This document shows, in pieces, positions 1 to 11,354 of a DNA stretch of 64,000 bases. Under the pieces are notes generated by a model. The model was not told where the DNA came from. It was given only the letters and a program-made list of their open reading frames with translations, and did no database searches. The stretch lies in NCBI GenBank assembly GCA_002102555.1, contig MCFL01000055.1:62001-126000 (forward strand), given 5' to 3'. Both the position numbers and the translations under genes were made by a program. The DNA is from Catenaria anguillulae PL171. Lineage: Eukaryota > Blastocladiomycota > Blastocladiomycetes > Blastocladiales > Catenariaceae. Each line of letters starts with the position of its first letter. Position 1 is the first letter of the stretch.

Positions 1-144
1 CCGAGCGCCTCTCACCACCAACGCCGGCGCTCGACTTCACCTTTCCCTACCGTACACCGACATAGAAGCGCCACCAGCCTACTCACTCGCTTACTCGACA
101 CTCGATAGACTGGTTGTGGCTGGCCGCTCTTCATTATTGTCACC

Positions 145-3100
145 ATGGTCAGGTCCCCTGCAGCGACGACCCGCCCATCGGTCCGTCTTCGTGATGGCGT
201 CCCAATTCGACTCTTGCAGCTTGCACTTTTTCTCTTGCTCGTTGCGTTTACCGCTGCCATCCGCCCTACTGCTGCTCAACGCCCGCCGCTCGGCCGATCC
301 AAGAGTATCGTTCAACCGCGCAGGAATCAAGTCTATGTCCAGCTCTCGGCACCGCCTCTCGCAAAGGCTGCCGCAAATGCCGGTGTTGACCATGTCCGCG
401 CCTTCTCACCCGACGCCACGCACTCGAATCCGGTCATTGCTCAAGCGGCGCAAAGGATCAGGTTGGATAAAGAGCGGTTCCTTGAAGAATGGTTCGTTGC
501 CATTGATCTCCTGTCACGGAAAGCGCTCGTTGAACAATCCATGCTAACCCATTCCTATCCTGACGATCCAGCAAAGCCGCCAACATCTCAGTCATCGTCG
601 ACTCGACTTTTTCCACCATCGCCAACCTCATCTCTGTGCGCGTCTCGTCGCCCAACCACATTGACGCCCTGCGCCGACTCCCCGGGGTCCTCAAAGTGTT
701 TCCCTCCCTCTCTGGCCCGCTCCCGAAATCAAGCCCCGTCAAGTCCAAACCCATTTCCATCGCTGACGCGCGCGCGCTCTTCACCACGCCACAGCAGCAA
801 CCCCGTCTTCGCCGCCGCGACGGCAACGACAACCCCAACCTCGAAACCACAGACTGGCACGTCAAGTCGCTGCACAACATGACACGCCTCACGGACGCAC
901 GCGAAGCAGACCCCTCGTTGACAGGCAAGGGCATCAAGGTTGGAGTGATTTCGTCGGGCATTGATTGGCAGCACGAGGCATTTGTGCGCGAAGGGCAATC
1001 GTGTGAACAATGGGGAGATGCTGGGTGTCGCGTGACACATGGGTGGGCGTGCAAGGTGAACCAAGATGCCCCTCCGACGGATGGAGGCCCCGTCAAGCCA
1101 GCACTTGAGGAAGGCGAGGATGTCGGTGGTTTGGCACCGCCTCCGCGCCGAACGCCGCCGTTGCCACCGTCATTCAAGACGGAGAATGTCACGTGCGTCT
1201 CCGCTGAAGAATCGGCTGGCGAAGCCATCAGGGACTCGTGTGTGGGGATTGGGACCAGTATTGCAAGTGTGGTGGGCGGACAGTGGAACGGAGCTGTGAA
1301 TGGGGTTGCCCCTGAAGTGACATTTGGTTCGTTCTTTCTTGCTTGATTGTTGTGACTGTGGCCTGCGATGCAGTCACTCATGTTGCTTTATTTACAACAG
1401 GCGCCTACAACATTCGCCCTTGTACGGCTGCCAGCAACGAATCCTCGGCCGAATCCTTCTACTATACGACCAAGCTCTTTCTCTCCATTTTAGAGCACGC
1501 CATTCACGACAAAATGGACGTGCTGATGATTGAGCCCACGTTCCGTTACGGGTATCACACACAAGACACGGTTGAATCGTTTGTCATCAACGCCGTCTCG
1601 GAATGGTACAACATTCCCGTCGTTGTTCCCGCCGGCGAGTTGCGCCAAGAAGAGTCCAAAGGCACGCCGCATCGCATCGAGTCACCATCCCACGCAAACG
1701 GCGCACTCACTGTCACGTCCGTCACGTCGCCCGTCCAACCATTCGACTCGATCAACGTCACGGTTGGAATACCACGGGGTGGCGGTCTGCCCATCCGGCG
1801 CCGGCTCCGCGTGCTCGGTGCACTCAACCCAGGCAGTGTTCGCGACGACACTCCTGTCTTTGAAAAGGATCGTTGGTACAGACTCGCCACGTCGCCGCAT
1901 CCGCCGACTGTCGACGACGACGGTTGTCCCCAAGGCAACCATACCTGGCCTGCAAGTTTCTTTGCTGGTCACATCGCCGTTGTCCGGTACGCGGAAAAGA
2001 AGTGTTCCCTCGAGCAACTGTTTGATGCCGCGGGCGATGCGCGCGCCGTCGGCGTCGTCTTTTACACGGAATATGCTACGCTCCCTCGCGAAATTACCAC
2101 GGCATGGCATAGTCTGCGCGTCCCCGGGCTCATGCTCAACAAGGCCGACGGCGAATGGTTGCGCGCGACTGTTGCCGCAAACTACAATGTCACGGATCCG
2201 CGCGACATTCCGCGCGCACGGCTGCGCATGAATAAGCGCATGTGGCTGCGTGCTGCGGCCAACGTAACCGTTCCGGCATACAATCGGTGGGGTCCGAGCA
2301 TGGACTTGGCCATCAAACCCGATCTGGGGTGTGTGGGCGACACTTGGTGGTTGCGGCGTCGACATCTGTGATGCGCAAGCCGTCTTTGGCCATCATGCAC
2401 GGCACGCGCATGGCGGCCGGGTACATTGCTGGGCTCGTGGCGTTGATGCGGCAGCAGAACCCGACCATGTCTGCGCGCGCAATTATGGATCGAGTCAGGA
2501 ATGCCGGGCGGCCGTTGGCCGAGTTGCTCGAGACGGTCATGGTCGCCGACAGCGTCATCAAGCAGGGAGCCGGGGCAATGGTGGATGCGTACTCGTTGCT
2601 GGTGCCGTCGATTGCGGTGACGCCGAGCAAGCTCGAGCTGGGTGATGTTCCTGGATTTCCGATCGAAGGCAAGTTTACACCGTTTCGGGTCGTCAATGTG
2701 ACGATGCGCAATGTCGGGCGGACCGTCGAGCATGTGCGCGTCACGGGCTTGTTTGCCGAAGGTGTCCGGTGGGGCACGGTGGGAGAGCCTTGGGATCGGT
2801 ACATGGCCCCCCAGACGGGCATCTCGCCAAGCAGTATTCGGTTGCAGCCGGGGGAGCAAGTCGAGATTTCGTTGCATATGGACTTTAGCCGAGTTGCCGC
2901 CTACGCGAGGACCCGATGGAGTGGTGGTGGTGGTGGTGGCGGCGGCGGCGAACCCAAGCCTGGCTACGGGAAGCGACCCAAACCGATTGAACCGTCACCC
3001 GCGTACGGTAAACGCCGGCCCAAAAGCACACGACTTGTGCGGCGCGACGGCGAGCCGGTTGATGGGGAGCCTGTTGAAGGCGCGGCATTGAGGATTCCGA

Positions 3101-4474
3101 GCCCATTCCCGTTCCTGACCTCGACAGGATGGACAAGTTCCCAACAACCGACATGGCACCGAATACTCCACCCATGTTCATGCTCTCTGGGTACATTTCG
3201 TTTGCATCCGCCAACTCGACCAATATTCTTGCCAGCGTGCCCTACTTTTTGTTTGCTGGTGAGTACCGCGGCGGCGCCTACTTTATGCCCCCTGGCGAAC
3301 CCGGCTCTCCATACCTCTACTCCGAGTACCGCGTCGGCCAAGATCGGAGGGATTGGCGCTTTCACCTCCACCTCCCCGGCAAGCACGTGCCTATATTCAA
3401 CCTCACGACGCGCGGCACGACTCCGCGCATTGGATTCGGGCTCTATCACCCGTGCGCAAGCTTCAACTGGACGTGATTGACGCCAACACCAAGGCGCTGC
3501 TTGGCGGAATCGCCACTGGGCATTTCCGAGCGGCCAGCCAGGGCAGCAATCTCGCGTACATTTATCCGTCGGAAGAGGTAGGGGCCATTTGGGATGGCAA
3601 GCTACAGCCACCGGACGGGCACAAGGGTCCCCCGCCGCGGTTGGTCAACGGGACGTACATGTTCCGAGTCAGCTTGTACAAGTTTGCGCCATTGACGGAC
3701 CCGAAGCGTGGGGAAACTCCGATTGAGTGGACGTCGCCGCCATTTATCGTCCGATACAATGCCACCTCGGATGTGTTTGGTCCCGGCGGGCCTCCAGCCG
3801 AAGCCGTGATGCCGTGGGATCAGCCACCACCGGAAGATGGCGCCAATACCAACCCAGGTCCAGACCCTGCCGAACCAACCGAGGGACCAGTTCCAACTGA
3901 TACATCCACCCCATCCGAACCGTCGCCGCTTGAGCCGTCGCCAACAATCTCTGATGCGACATCCACGCCAACGCCTGACCCGATCGGTGTCATCATCATT
4001 CCAGGCACCAACTCGTCAACAAGCGAAGCAGCCATTCCCAGTCACGGTCTTTTTCGACGCGACGGCAATCCACGCCGCGGATCATCAACCGCTTCCACCT
4101 CTACCGCACCGACAACTCGCCCCGCATCCCGCCGCCAAACCAAGCGCATGTATATTTTGGGCGAATGGACGTACTCCGTGGCAACACGATCGAGCGGTCA
4201 TTCGGTGGCGATCTTGTTTTACCGTGGGATAATGTTGTGCTCGGAGCGGACGCCTGGGGATGGCCCTTCTTTGCCGTCGCCACCTGCGCGCGAGGAGGGC
4301 GAGGAGCTCGAATTGGAAGATTTGCCCGATTTCGTTCGCAGCGAGATGGATCAGTACCCCGGCCAGCCAACTGTGATTGGCAAGACTCGTGTCCGTGTCC
4401 GTGTTCCAGGCGATAGCTCGACGAGGAGGTATCGCAAGAAGTGTATCATTAGAAAGAAGGCGGACCATGTATAG
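145..4474 (+). CDS. Secreted subtilase-like protein, catalytic residues degenerate
   Basis: The N-terminus has a hydrophobic signal segment (residues about 22-40), then an inhibitor I9-like stretch, then an S8 core. The Asp block GKGIKVGVISSGIDW is intact. The block that normally reads GHGTHVAG is GIGTSIASVVGG here, and the Ser block GTSMA is HGTRMAAGYIAG, so catalytic His and Ser look like Ile and Arg. A PA-like insert and a C5a-peptidase-type Fn3 region follow, then a Pro/Ser/Thr-rich linker (about 3790-4030). Supported introns are 492-571 (CTAAC branch point) and 1327-1400, both phase-consistent. Further frame changes near 2335, 3090, 3450 and 4050 have no convincing introns, and each is a -1 step. 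The reading frame after about 4280 is uncertain; the last open frame stops at 4474. It is either a pseudo-protease or a decayed or mis-assembled gene. Family assignment is firm; the exact protein is not. Confidence 0.72.
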
Positions 4475-4920
4475 ATTTTTCTCTTTCTTGTTGTTAAGTA
4501 TGTCACGTTCTGTACCTTTTCTATTGTTTGGTGATTGCGCTTGTTGGCGTGAGGTTTGTAGGCTCCTTTTTTCTTGTCCGCCGCTTTCAGTCCTCATTTC
4601 CGAAGGTTCCCTTGTTGATTTTTTGTCCCATCGTCGTAGACAAGTGTTTTGTTTCCATAGAATGATTGCATTCGAGCGACAGCTCGCTGTTGTGCTCCCC
4701 ACATTGTCGATTCGACCAGGGTCAGTCGCGGGGCGGTCGTGTTCGGACAAGACGCAAGAGCAACGATGCAGCAAGAAGGCACTCGAATCGAGTCGACTCG
4801 TCCAAGATCAGTTTATGCAATCAACTGCATGTGACCTTTCATTTGAATCGGTATAGGCATCGAGACCGGCATCATCGGATAGATCCGCACAGTGGTGATA
4901 GCAATCACCACCAATGCACC
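4475..4920. other. Intergenic, no gene seen
   Basis: This 446-base gap lies between the subtilase-like gene and the first 7TM gene, both on the + strand. It should hold the 3' end of one and the promoter of the other. I see no RNA gene, repeat or conserved reading frame. Confidence 0.5.
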
Positions 4921-6453
4921 ATGTCCCTTTGGTCACGCACAACGATCCTTGTCATTCTTGTGACATCCCTTCCGCTTTCTGGCTACCTGTTCCTTGTGTC
5001 ATGCATTCACTTGTACAAGTCTGGATCGCGATACATAGCAAGCAATGCAGGCACCTCCACTCCCACGTCTTCACTTGCCGGTGGCTCCTCGTCAACAGAT
5101 GCATTGATTCCCATGGTCGTTGCTGCTGCGCAAGTCTTGGGAAGTATTGGCAACTTGATCAATCAGTCACTTTTTCTCGTTCAGGCTGTTGTGCCTGCAT
5201 CTCGTCTGCCCATTGGCGGCTGTGTTACTTGGATCTGGGTCGCAGACATTGCCTACCTCACCTTCCAACCATGTGCGACGCTCGTCATCATTCACAGAGC
5301 AACCGCCGTCATCTCTCCCAAAGCGACGGTTTGGTTCAAGAGACGAGCGACTGCCCAGATTGCATTCAGTGTCGTCTTTCTGACTGGATTCCTCCTCGTG
5401 GCCCTGTCAGTCTTCTTACGGAGAATCTGGACAGACACAAATTCAGACACTTGCGGTGCCGAATACGTCCTGAGCCTCAATTCGGCAGGCAAAATGATCT
5501 TTTTTGCACTCTACATGGCACTCGCGTTGACTTTTGCGCTCCCGCTCTTGAGCCATTTACGGCAAACCTCTGTCATTCGTGAATCCAAAGCCAAGCTGCC
5601 ATCACGCTCCGTCAGTGGCTCGGCCAAGGTGCCGAGCCCGCTTCATGTCCAGAGCGCAGACAAGCCTGGAGGTGACAAGATCATGAGTACCGATCACCGA
5701 GGGGATGGTGACGAGTACAATCGCGGAGCAACATCCTCCAACAATGGGCGGCGGAGTGCGAACATGGTGGGCACATATCAAGTGACGAGTCTGCCCGGCG
5801 ACTGGCCGCCCAACCGCGGACCTGCTGCATTGCCATTCGTCCTGCCACCAGGCTCTGGCGACGTTGGTGGGGGCGGACCTGGCACTCCATCGCCCACGCC
5901 CAACGCCTGCACCACGCCCAACCGCCCAACTCCCAAACTTCGACCAGCAACTCACAGTCCCAGCGCCCATACACTGAAAGAATCCACCGAAGACAAGCTG
6001 CGCAGACTGCTCCACGACGTGACGTTCCGAATCATGATTGCCGTGCTCGCCTACCTCGCCACGGCCACCGCCGCGCTCTTTGGCGGATTCAGTAATGCTT
6101 TCTCGGTGCAATTCACTTTCGAAAATCTTGCGGCACTGTACGCGGCCACCTTGTCGAGTGGGAATCGGTCGCGCAAACGCCCCTCGTCCAACTTGTCCCT
6201 GGCAAGCCTTGCTGCGACACCACGTGCGTTGATCCTCCCCGTGCCGGCCAAGCTGATGCGATCCGTCAGCGCCACGTCCAACCGTGCAGTGGTGGTTTTG
6301 GTTGGGGCCGTGGGCAAGAAACTGCTTGGCAAAGTGCCCAGCACTGGTTCGCAGTCAGGCAAAAGGCCCAAGCAGCTGCGGAAGGAGCGGCGGGTGCGAC
6401 TCAAACAAATGAATTGTCTCCAAGTGACGCACGTTTTCAGTCACCGACTGTGA
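4921..6453 (+). CDS. Multi-pass 7TM-like membrane protein
   Basis: A single uninterrupted frame of 510 residues. The start was chosen at the ATG just before the first hydrophobic helix (residues about 7-32). Five hydrophobic segments follow in the first 220 residues. Next comes a long polar loop of about 140 residues rich in Ser, Pro and Gly. A further helix (MIAVLAYLATATAALFGG) follows, then a short last segment containing ENLAALYAATLSS before a basic tail. The layout (N-terminal helix bundle, long loop, then late helices ending in an Asn-Ile/Leu-Ala-x-Leu-Ala-Ala motif) matches the 7TM genes at 33808-35335 and 51136-52362, whose equivalent stretches read NNIASLAAASFAAPK and NASALAAASFAAPK. 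The loop resembles the phosphorylatable third cytoplasmic loop of G-protein-coupled receptors. Ligand and coupling are unknown. Confidence 0.7.
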   Translation: MSLWSRTTILVILVTSLPLSGYLFLVSCIHLYKSGSRYIASNAGTSTPTSSLAGGSSSTDALIPMVVAAAQVLGSIGNLINQSLFLVQAVVPASRLPIGGCVTWIWVADIAYLTFQPCATLVIIHRATAVISPKATVWFKRRATAQIAFSVVFLTGFLLVALSVFLRRIWTDTNSDTCGAEYVLSLNSAGKMIFFALYMALALTFALPLLSHLRQTSVIRESKAKLPSRSVSGSAKVPSPLHVQSADKPGGDKIMSTDHRGDGDEYNRGATSSNNGRRSANMVGTYQVTSLPGDWPPNRGPAALPFVLPPGSGDVGGGGPGTPSPTPNACTTPNRPTPKLRPATHSPSAHTLKESTEDKLRRLLHDVTFRIMIAVLAYLATATAALFGGFSNAFSVQFTFENLAALYAATLSSGNRSRKRPSSNLSLASLAATPRALILPVPAKLMRSVSATSNRAVVVLVGAVGKKLLGKVPSTGSQSGKRPKQLRKERRVRLKQMNCLQVTHVFSHRL

Positions 6454-6653
6454 CAAATGACATGAGCAGTGGTGCTGGTGGTCGAGTGGTGAGTGCGACA
6501 GTGGACACTCGTGTCGTGGGATCAGATGAAGAAGGAAGGAATGTGAGGTAGGTGGTTGTCCGCTCCACAGTCAGTTATGTGAAGTATATGTACGTAGTCA
6601 ACATCGATTTTTTTTTTTGTGAAACAACAAACAGTGTAAATCCTGGTAGGTAT

Positions 6654-9600
6654 TTACCTGTGGCCAATGGCCTTCTCAACTGGACCAATGATGTTGGTCG
6701 TGTTGCCCTTCTTGGTCCTCTCGTCGCCCAAGATGCCCACCTGCGACGACGCACCAGCCGTTCCTGCCGTCCGAATCACCTGCTGCTGCTGTGCCCCTTG
6801 CCACCACCAGGCTGCTGCTTTGCCAACAACGACGATGTTCCAACAACTGACGACGTGGTTGCAATCACTTGCTTGCAAGTCTTGCACCTCAACTGCTGCT
6901 GGACGCCGTCGGCCCGTCGCCCGTGCTGCTGGCACCGCCACAGACGATGCACCACCCGGCACGTTACTGGTGGAGAGTTCAACGTTGGTTCCGGGAATGT
7001 AGACATTTTGGACTTTGGGCAGGAAAAAGATGACTTGTACGGCAACAGTCGTGAGCGACGTCAGGACGGCGCTGATGATGTATTGCACGAGCGGTTGTTG
7101 GAGAAGGAGGACAACCGTGCCGACGACGAGCAAGGTCAGCGCAATGGCATAGGTTGAAATGGCCACGTATTGTGCTTCATTGAATGCCGAGCTAACGTTC
7201 CGGGTCTAATTTGGCATGTTTTGTACAAATCAGAGTGAGTACAAGTTGACGCATGTAAAGCAAAGGGATACCTTAAGGCAAAGAAGAGCCCGCACACTGT
7301 CAAAACAACCACGGGCATTGAGCACAAGACGACCCAGTTGGTATCCATGGTCCGAATAATCCACACGGTTCCCGCAATGTTCACCGACACGAAGGGGTCG
7401 CATCCAACACAAACCAGAGTCCGCTGAGCAACATCTGGACGCCAAATGCAAGCACCGCAAACAAGTAGTATGGTGCCATTTTCCGCTTCATGATGCGCTT
7501 GGACGAAAAAATGGAGTAGACGAGATAAATCTTGGTCACCAGGCCCGAAAACATGAGCGTGTATCCGCCACCGAGCAAAAAAGCCGTTTGCATCATGCCA
7601 GACCGCCCGTCCATGTCCCATCCACTGCCAATCAAGCCGACGTGCGCGAGAATGGCACCAGCAAGAATGATGAGGCAAAATGGTGGATTGGCTGCTTTCA
7701 CGACCTTGTTGCCGCGGTTTACGAGCACAAACGCCACCAGCCCAAGAGCAAGCAGAATGCCAACAATGTTGATGACGGTGACGGCCCACTTGACGCCCGC
7801 ATCCACGGTTCCCATGGGCGGCGGTGGTGGGTCAGGGTTGGCAAACGAGACGGCAACTCCACCTCCAGGTCGGTTGGTCACGCCACTGATTGCGACAACC
7901 GCAGGCACCTTTTGCGCCGTGCAAATGGTCATGGTGGTTGCGTCCACCGTGTACGTGCAGGCCCCAGGCGTCGCCGATTGGTTGAATGAAACGAGCGCAT
8001 GGGAATGCAGCTGGCCAGGCAATGACCCGTACCCGTTGGGATCCCACCGGTCCTCGTCCATGCGCCACACCCATGTCGAATTGAGTGCGCCTTGGGCCGA
8101 CAAGCCGCCAGTAAACAATACACGCCGGTCGTCGACAGTAATCGCACGCACGCGCTCGGCAGGCGGCGGGCCCGACCCACCCGACGACAACGTCGACGGC
8201 TTGTGTACTTTCCACTTGAGCGCTGCGGTGTCCAAAATGTACAGAACGTTGCTGAGCGCCGTCGCCTGTGCGCCGCCGTACATGAGCACATGTGTTGAGT
8301 TGATGGCAGCCATGGTCGCGTGTTGCAGCGCGGGCGGGACATCGCCCGTGGCCGACATGGCCGCCCATGTGCCCGCAGCCATGTCAAACCGCCACAGATC
8401 GGATTGCACAATGCCAGCGGCCGTGGTTCCGCCGTACACCCACATGGCCCTGCCGACCTGAGCATGCGCAACATTTGTGCGTGCACTTGGGCTTGTGCTT
8501 GTCGTCACCTGTGTCCATGTCCGCGTGGCCACGTCGAGTTTCCAGGTATCCCCAAGGACGGCTGCGGCCAGGTTCCCGTTGACGATTTGCGTCTGCCCGC
8601 CAAACACCCACACGGCATTTGCTTGCGCATCGTGCGCCATGGCATGAAACATGCGCCCGCTCGGCACCGTGACTCCATTGGTCGGCATCTTTTGCCACGC
8701 AAACCGGTCAAAATCCAACACCATGACGTGCTGTGGGAACTCGGCAAACTGGTTTTGCCCGCCCCACACGAGAATCTTGTTTGTCTGGGCAAGAACCACT
8801 GCGCCGTGACCTTGCATGTTGGGCAATACTTGTGACCGCTCGCCATACGGAGCCATGTCATACCACGTCTTGTTTGCCGGCGCCGCCAGTGGCTGCAAGT
8901 CGCCCGATCCGGCAAACACGCCCGTGGTGAGCAGCTTGCGCTGCAGCGACGAACGGATCAAGTTGAGGATCGTGGACCGAGGCGAATAGGTTGTTGTAGC
9001 ACACGCATCGCCCGATGCACGCAAACTGACAGTGACTTCGGTACTAAAGTTTCGCTGTGCCGTCGTGACCAGATCCGCTAGGCCGACGCCGTCGAGCGAG
9101 GCGTCAAGGGCAAGGTTGAAACCGCCGCGCTGGCCCTTTTTCACCGACTCGATGACGGTTTTCACGGCCGTGTCTGAGCGCTTGAGGGCAGAGGACAGCA
9201 GCTTGGGCGCTTCGGGGCGGTTCAGGAACGTGGTGCGCGATTCGTCAGAGTCGACGCCAATGGCCCACGCGCCTTGGGCGGCGGCTCTGAGAATGCCTGA
9301 GGATCCAGTGAGGCCGCCAGCCTATTTGCATTTCGTAATGATGGGGGTTAGCGCGGCAAACGACCATAACGGAATTATACCGAGAATAAAGGGGACGTAC
9401 ACCAAAGATGACGTCGGCGCCATTGGCGAGCAAGCCGTCGGCAGAAAGTTGGCCCCCCGTTACGTTGGCAAACGAGGGAAAGTACGTGTTGTAGACTTCA
9501 CATGTCGGGCACAGAGATAGCACGCCGGAGAGGTAGCCGTTCACGAACCGTTTGACTGTGGGGCGGTTATACCTTGACGTTAGTTCAATTTGGCTCATGA

Positions 9601-10353
9601 TTCTGGACTAGCGAAAACAACTTGTTTCGGCAGACGTACCAGGCGGAATCGGCACACCGCCAATCACCCCGACCTTCCTGGATGACGTGAAAACTCCAGC
9701 CAATGCACCTGCGAGGTATCCTGCTTGGTCCTCGGCAAACACGACACCAATGGTATTCTTGCTTGCAGTCACGTCGACTGTGGAATCCACGACCGCAAAC
9801 ACCTTGCTGGGATACTTTGGGCCCAAGTACGCAGCGACATCGGCGTATGTGAACGATAACCCGATAAACACCTCATCATCGTTGCCCGTGACAAGTGCGT
9901 CCCACTGTGCTTGCATGGCCGAGGCAGCAATGAACCCATCGATAACGGCCGACCGGCATTGGATCGCGGACGCGCCCGAGGCTGCAGCGGCCTGCGAGGC
10001 CTCTTGGCAGCCTCTGATGGCTTCAGCGATGAATGGATTGTCGTTTGCTGTGGCCGTGACATGGTGTGGGAATGGCATGATTTGTTATCGAACACAATAC
10101 ACGTGTCGCGCGTTCACTGACCAACATCGAGAATTGATGATGAGAACGTACGGCTCGCGTTGCCAACAATGCGGACTTTGAGCTGGGCGGTTGCCAGGGA
10201 TATCAAGAGGGCAAGCACAACGATGAGCGCGAGTACCATGATCGCGGCGTGAGCTTTAGGTTTGAGTTTTGCGGAACCTGTCAATCGGCCTGGTTCACGT
10301 CTTTTGCGACTGGCGGCAGCAAGGAATGATGTGGCGGTAGCCATCGCCGACAT
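6654..10353 (-). CDS. BMP-domain / kelch / class C 7TM receptor
   Basis: Exons: 10353-10122, 10047-9640, 9555-9401, 9321-7272, and a last exon from 7205 or 7191 to 6654. The first three introns (74, 84 and 79 nt) are phase-consistent. A signal-anchor helix is followed by a periplasmic-binding fold of the bacterial basic membrane lipoprotein (BMP/Med) family, with YLAGALAGVF, NGYLSGV, ADVIFGAGGLTGSSG and WAIGVDSDE. About five kelch repeats follow (VWGGQ, WVFGGQT, WVYGGTT, LMYGGAQ, LFTGG). Then comes a 7tm_3 region of the GABA-B/Grl type, including TRNVSSAFNEAQYVAIS, followed by a low-complexity tail. A -1 frame break occurs near 7405 between helices. The acceptor at 7206 keeps the conserved RNV motif but is out of phase; 7192 is in phase. 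The BMP domain lacks its first strand motif. It is probably a plasma-membrane receptor for a small solute; the ligand cannot be inferred. Confidence 0.85.
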
Positions 10354-11354
10354 GATGCGTTGAGTGGTTCGACGATTAGCAGCACTCGTGTCGAAAGGCT
10401 GGAAGAGACCGATTGCTTGGACCAGGAAGCAGGGATGTAAATCTTTAATTGGACAGTTCACGTCGACATCGATCATACATATGCAGCCCAATGGGTTGGT
10501 CATTGATCGTGGATCGATGCTGTAAATGTACGTGGGAATAGTGTGTTGACGCACGACAAGGCAGAAAGAAGCAGGCGGGCGTCATACATACACGTACATA
10601 AAGGATCGATGAGACTATAGCTTGAGAAGTTTGTTCAAACTTTCGCGGCGTTCGCAAAACGATGCATGCCCGAAACAAGCATTCCCATCCAGGGTCACCC
10701 ACGCAATCAGTAACCAGACGTTTTTAGGCAAGATAAATGCATGCGCAAAGAAGAGACAAATCAGGGTTTATGGACGAATAACGTATTTCCTTTCCCTGAA
10801 AAACTTCTGATAATCCGTGCACACCCAGCAATTGAGCTCGAGTTCCTGTGACCAGCCCACCAAGCACCAGGCTAATTTGAGTGCAGCATGACATAACCAG
10901 AGTCGGAATGGTCGAAATCCGAGACAGAGTGCGGTGTCTGACCAAACTCGCATAAGAGGCACTCCTCAAGTCTGAGGTTTGGAGCTTCACATGTGCAGTG
11001 CCCCACATCGACTGCGAACTTTTCCTCTGTTTGGCGAGCCTGACTGTCATGTGTGCTATGACCTGTTGAACGCGGCCGATCGACGGGCCAGGAGACCGGG
11101 CACGTGATGTTGATCTGGAAATGGCAGCGCCATGACTCTTGCTTCGTCGTGAGTGTGTGTGTGTGCTGTGTTGATGTTGGTGGCTACGTCTCGCACTCGC
11201 AGTCTCCGTCTCTGCCCACAACCACAATCGAATGCCATTGCCAGTGCATGTACTAAGGTGTCCGTGTACCCCCATCTACTCCCACCGTTGCCTCCGTCAC
11301 TGTCGCCCGCACTCGACTTGACTCGACTCGATCCATCGTTTTTGCATCACCATC
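10354..11354. other. Divergent promoter region, no gene seen
   Basis: About 1 kb separates the start of the receptor gene (- strand) from alanyl-tRNA synthetase (+ strand), so it must contain both promoters. A short GT dinucleotide run lies near 11151-11164. The open frames here show no homology that I recognise. Confidence 0.5.

Noticed and set aside
2333-2379. A 47-base candidate intron in the subtilase-like gene
   Set aside because: It is phase-consistent, but it would delete the stretch between the KPD motif and the Ser block that the family keeps. A -1 frame change preserves the expected length.
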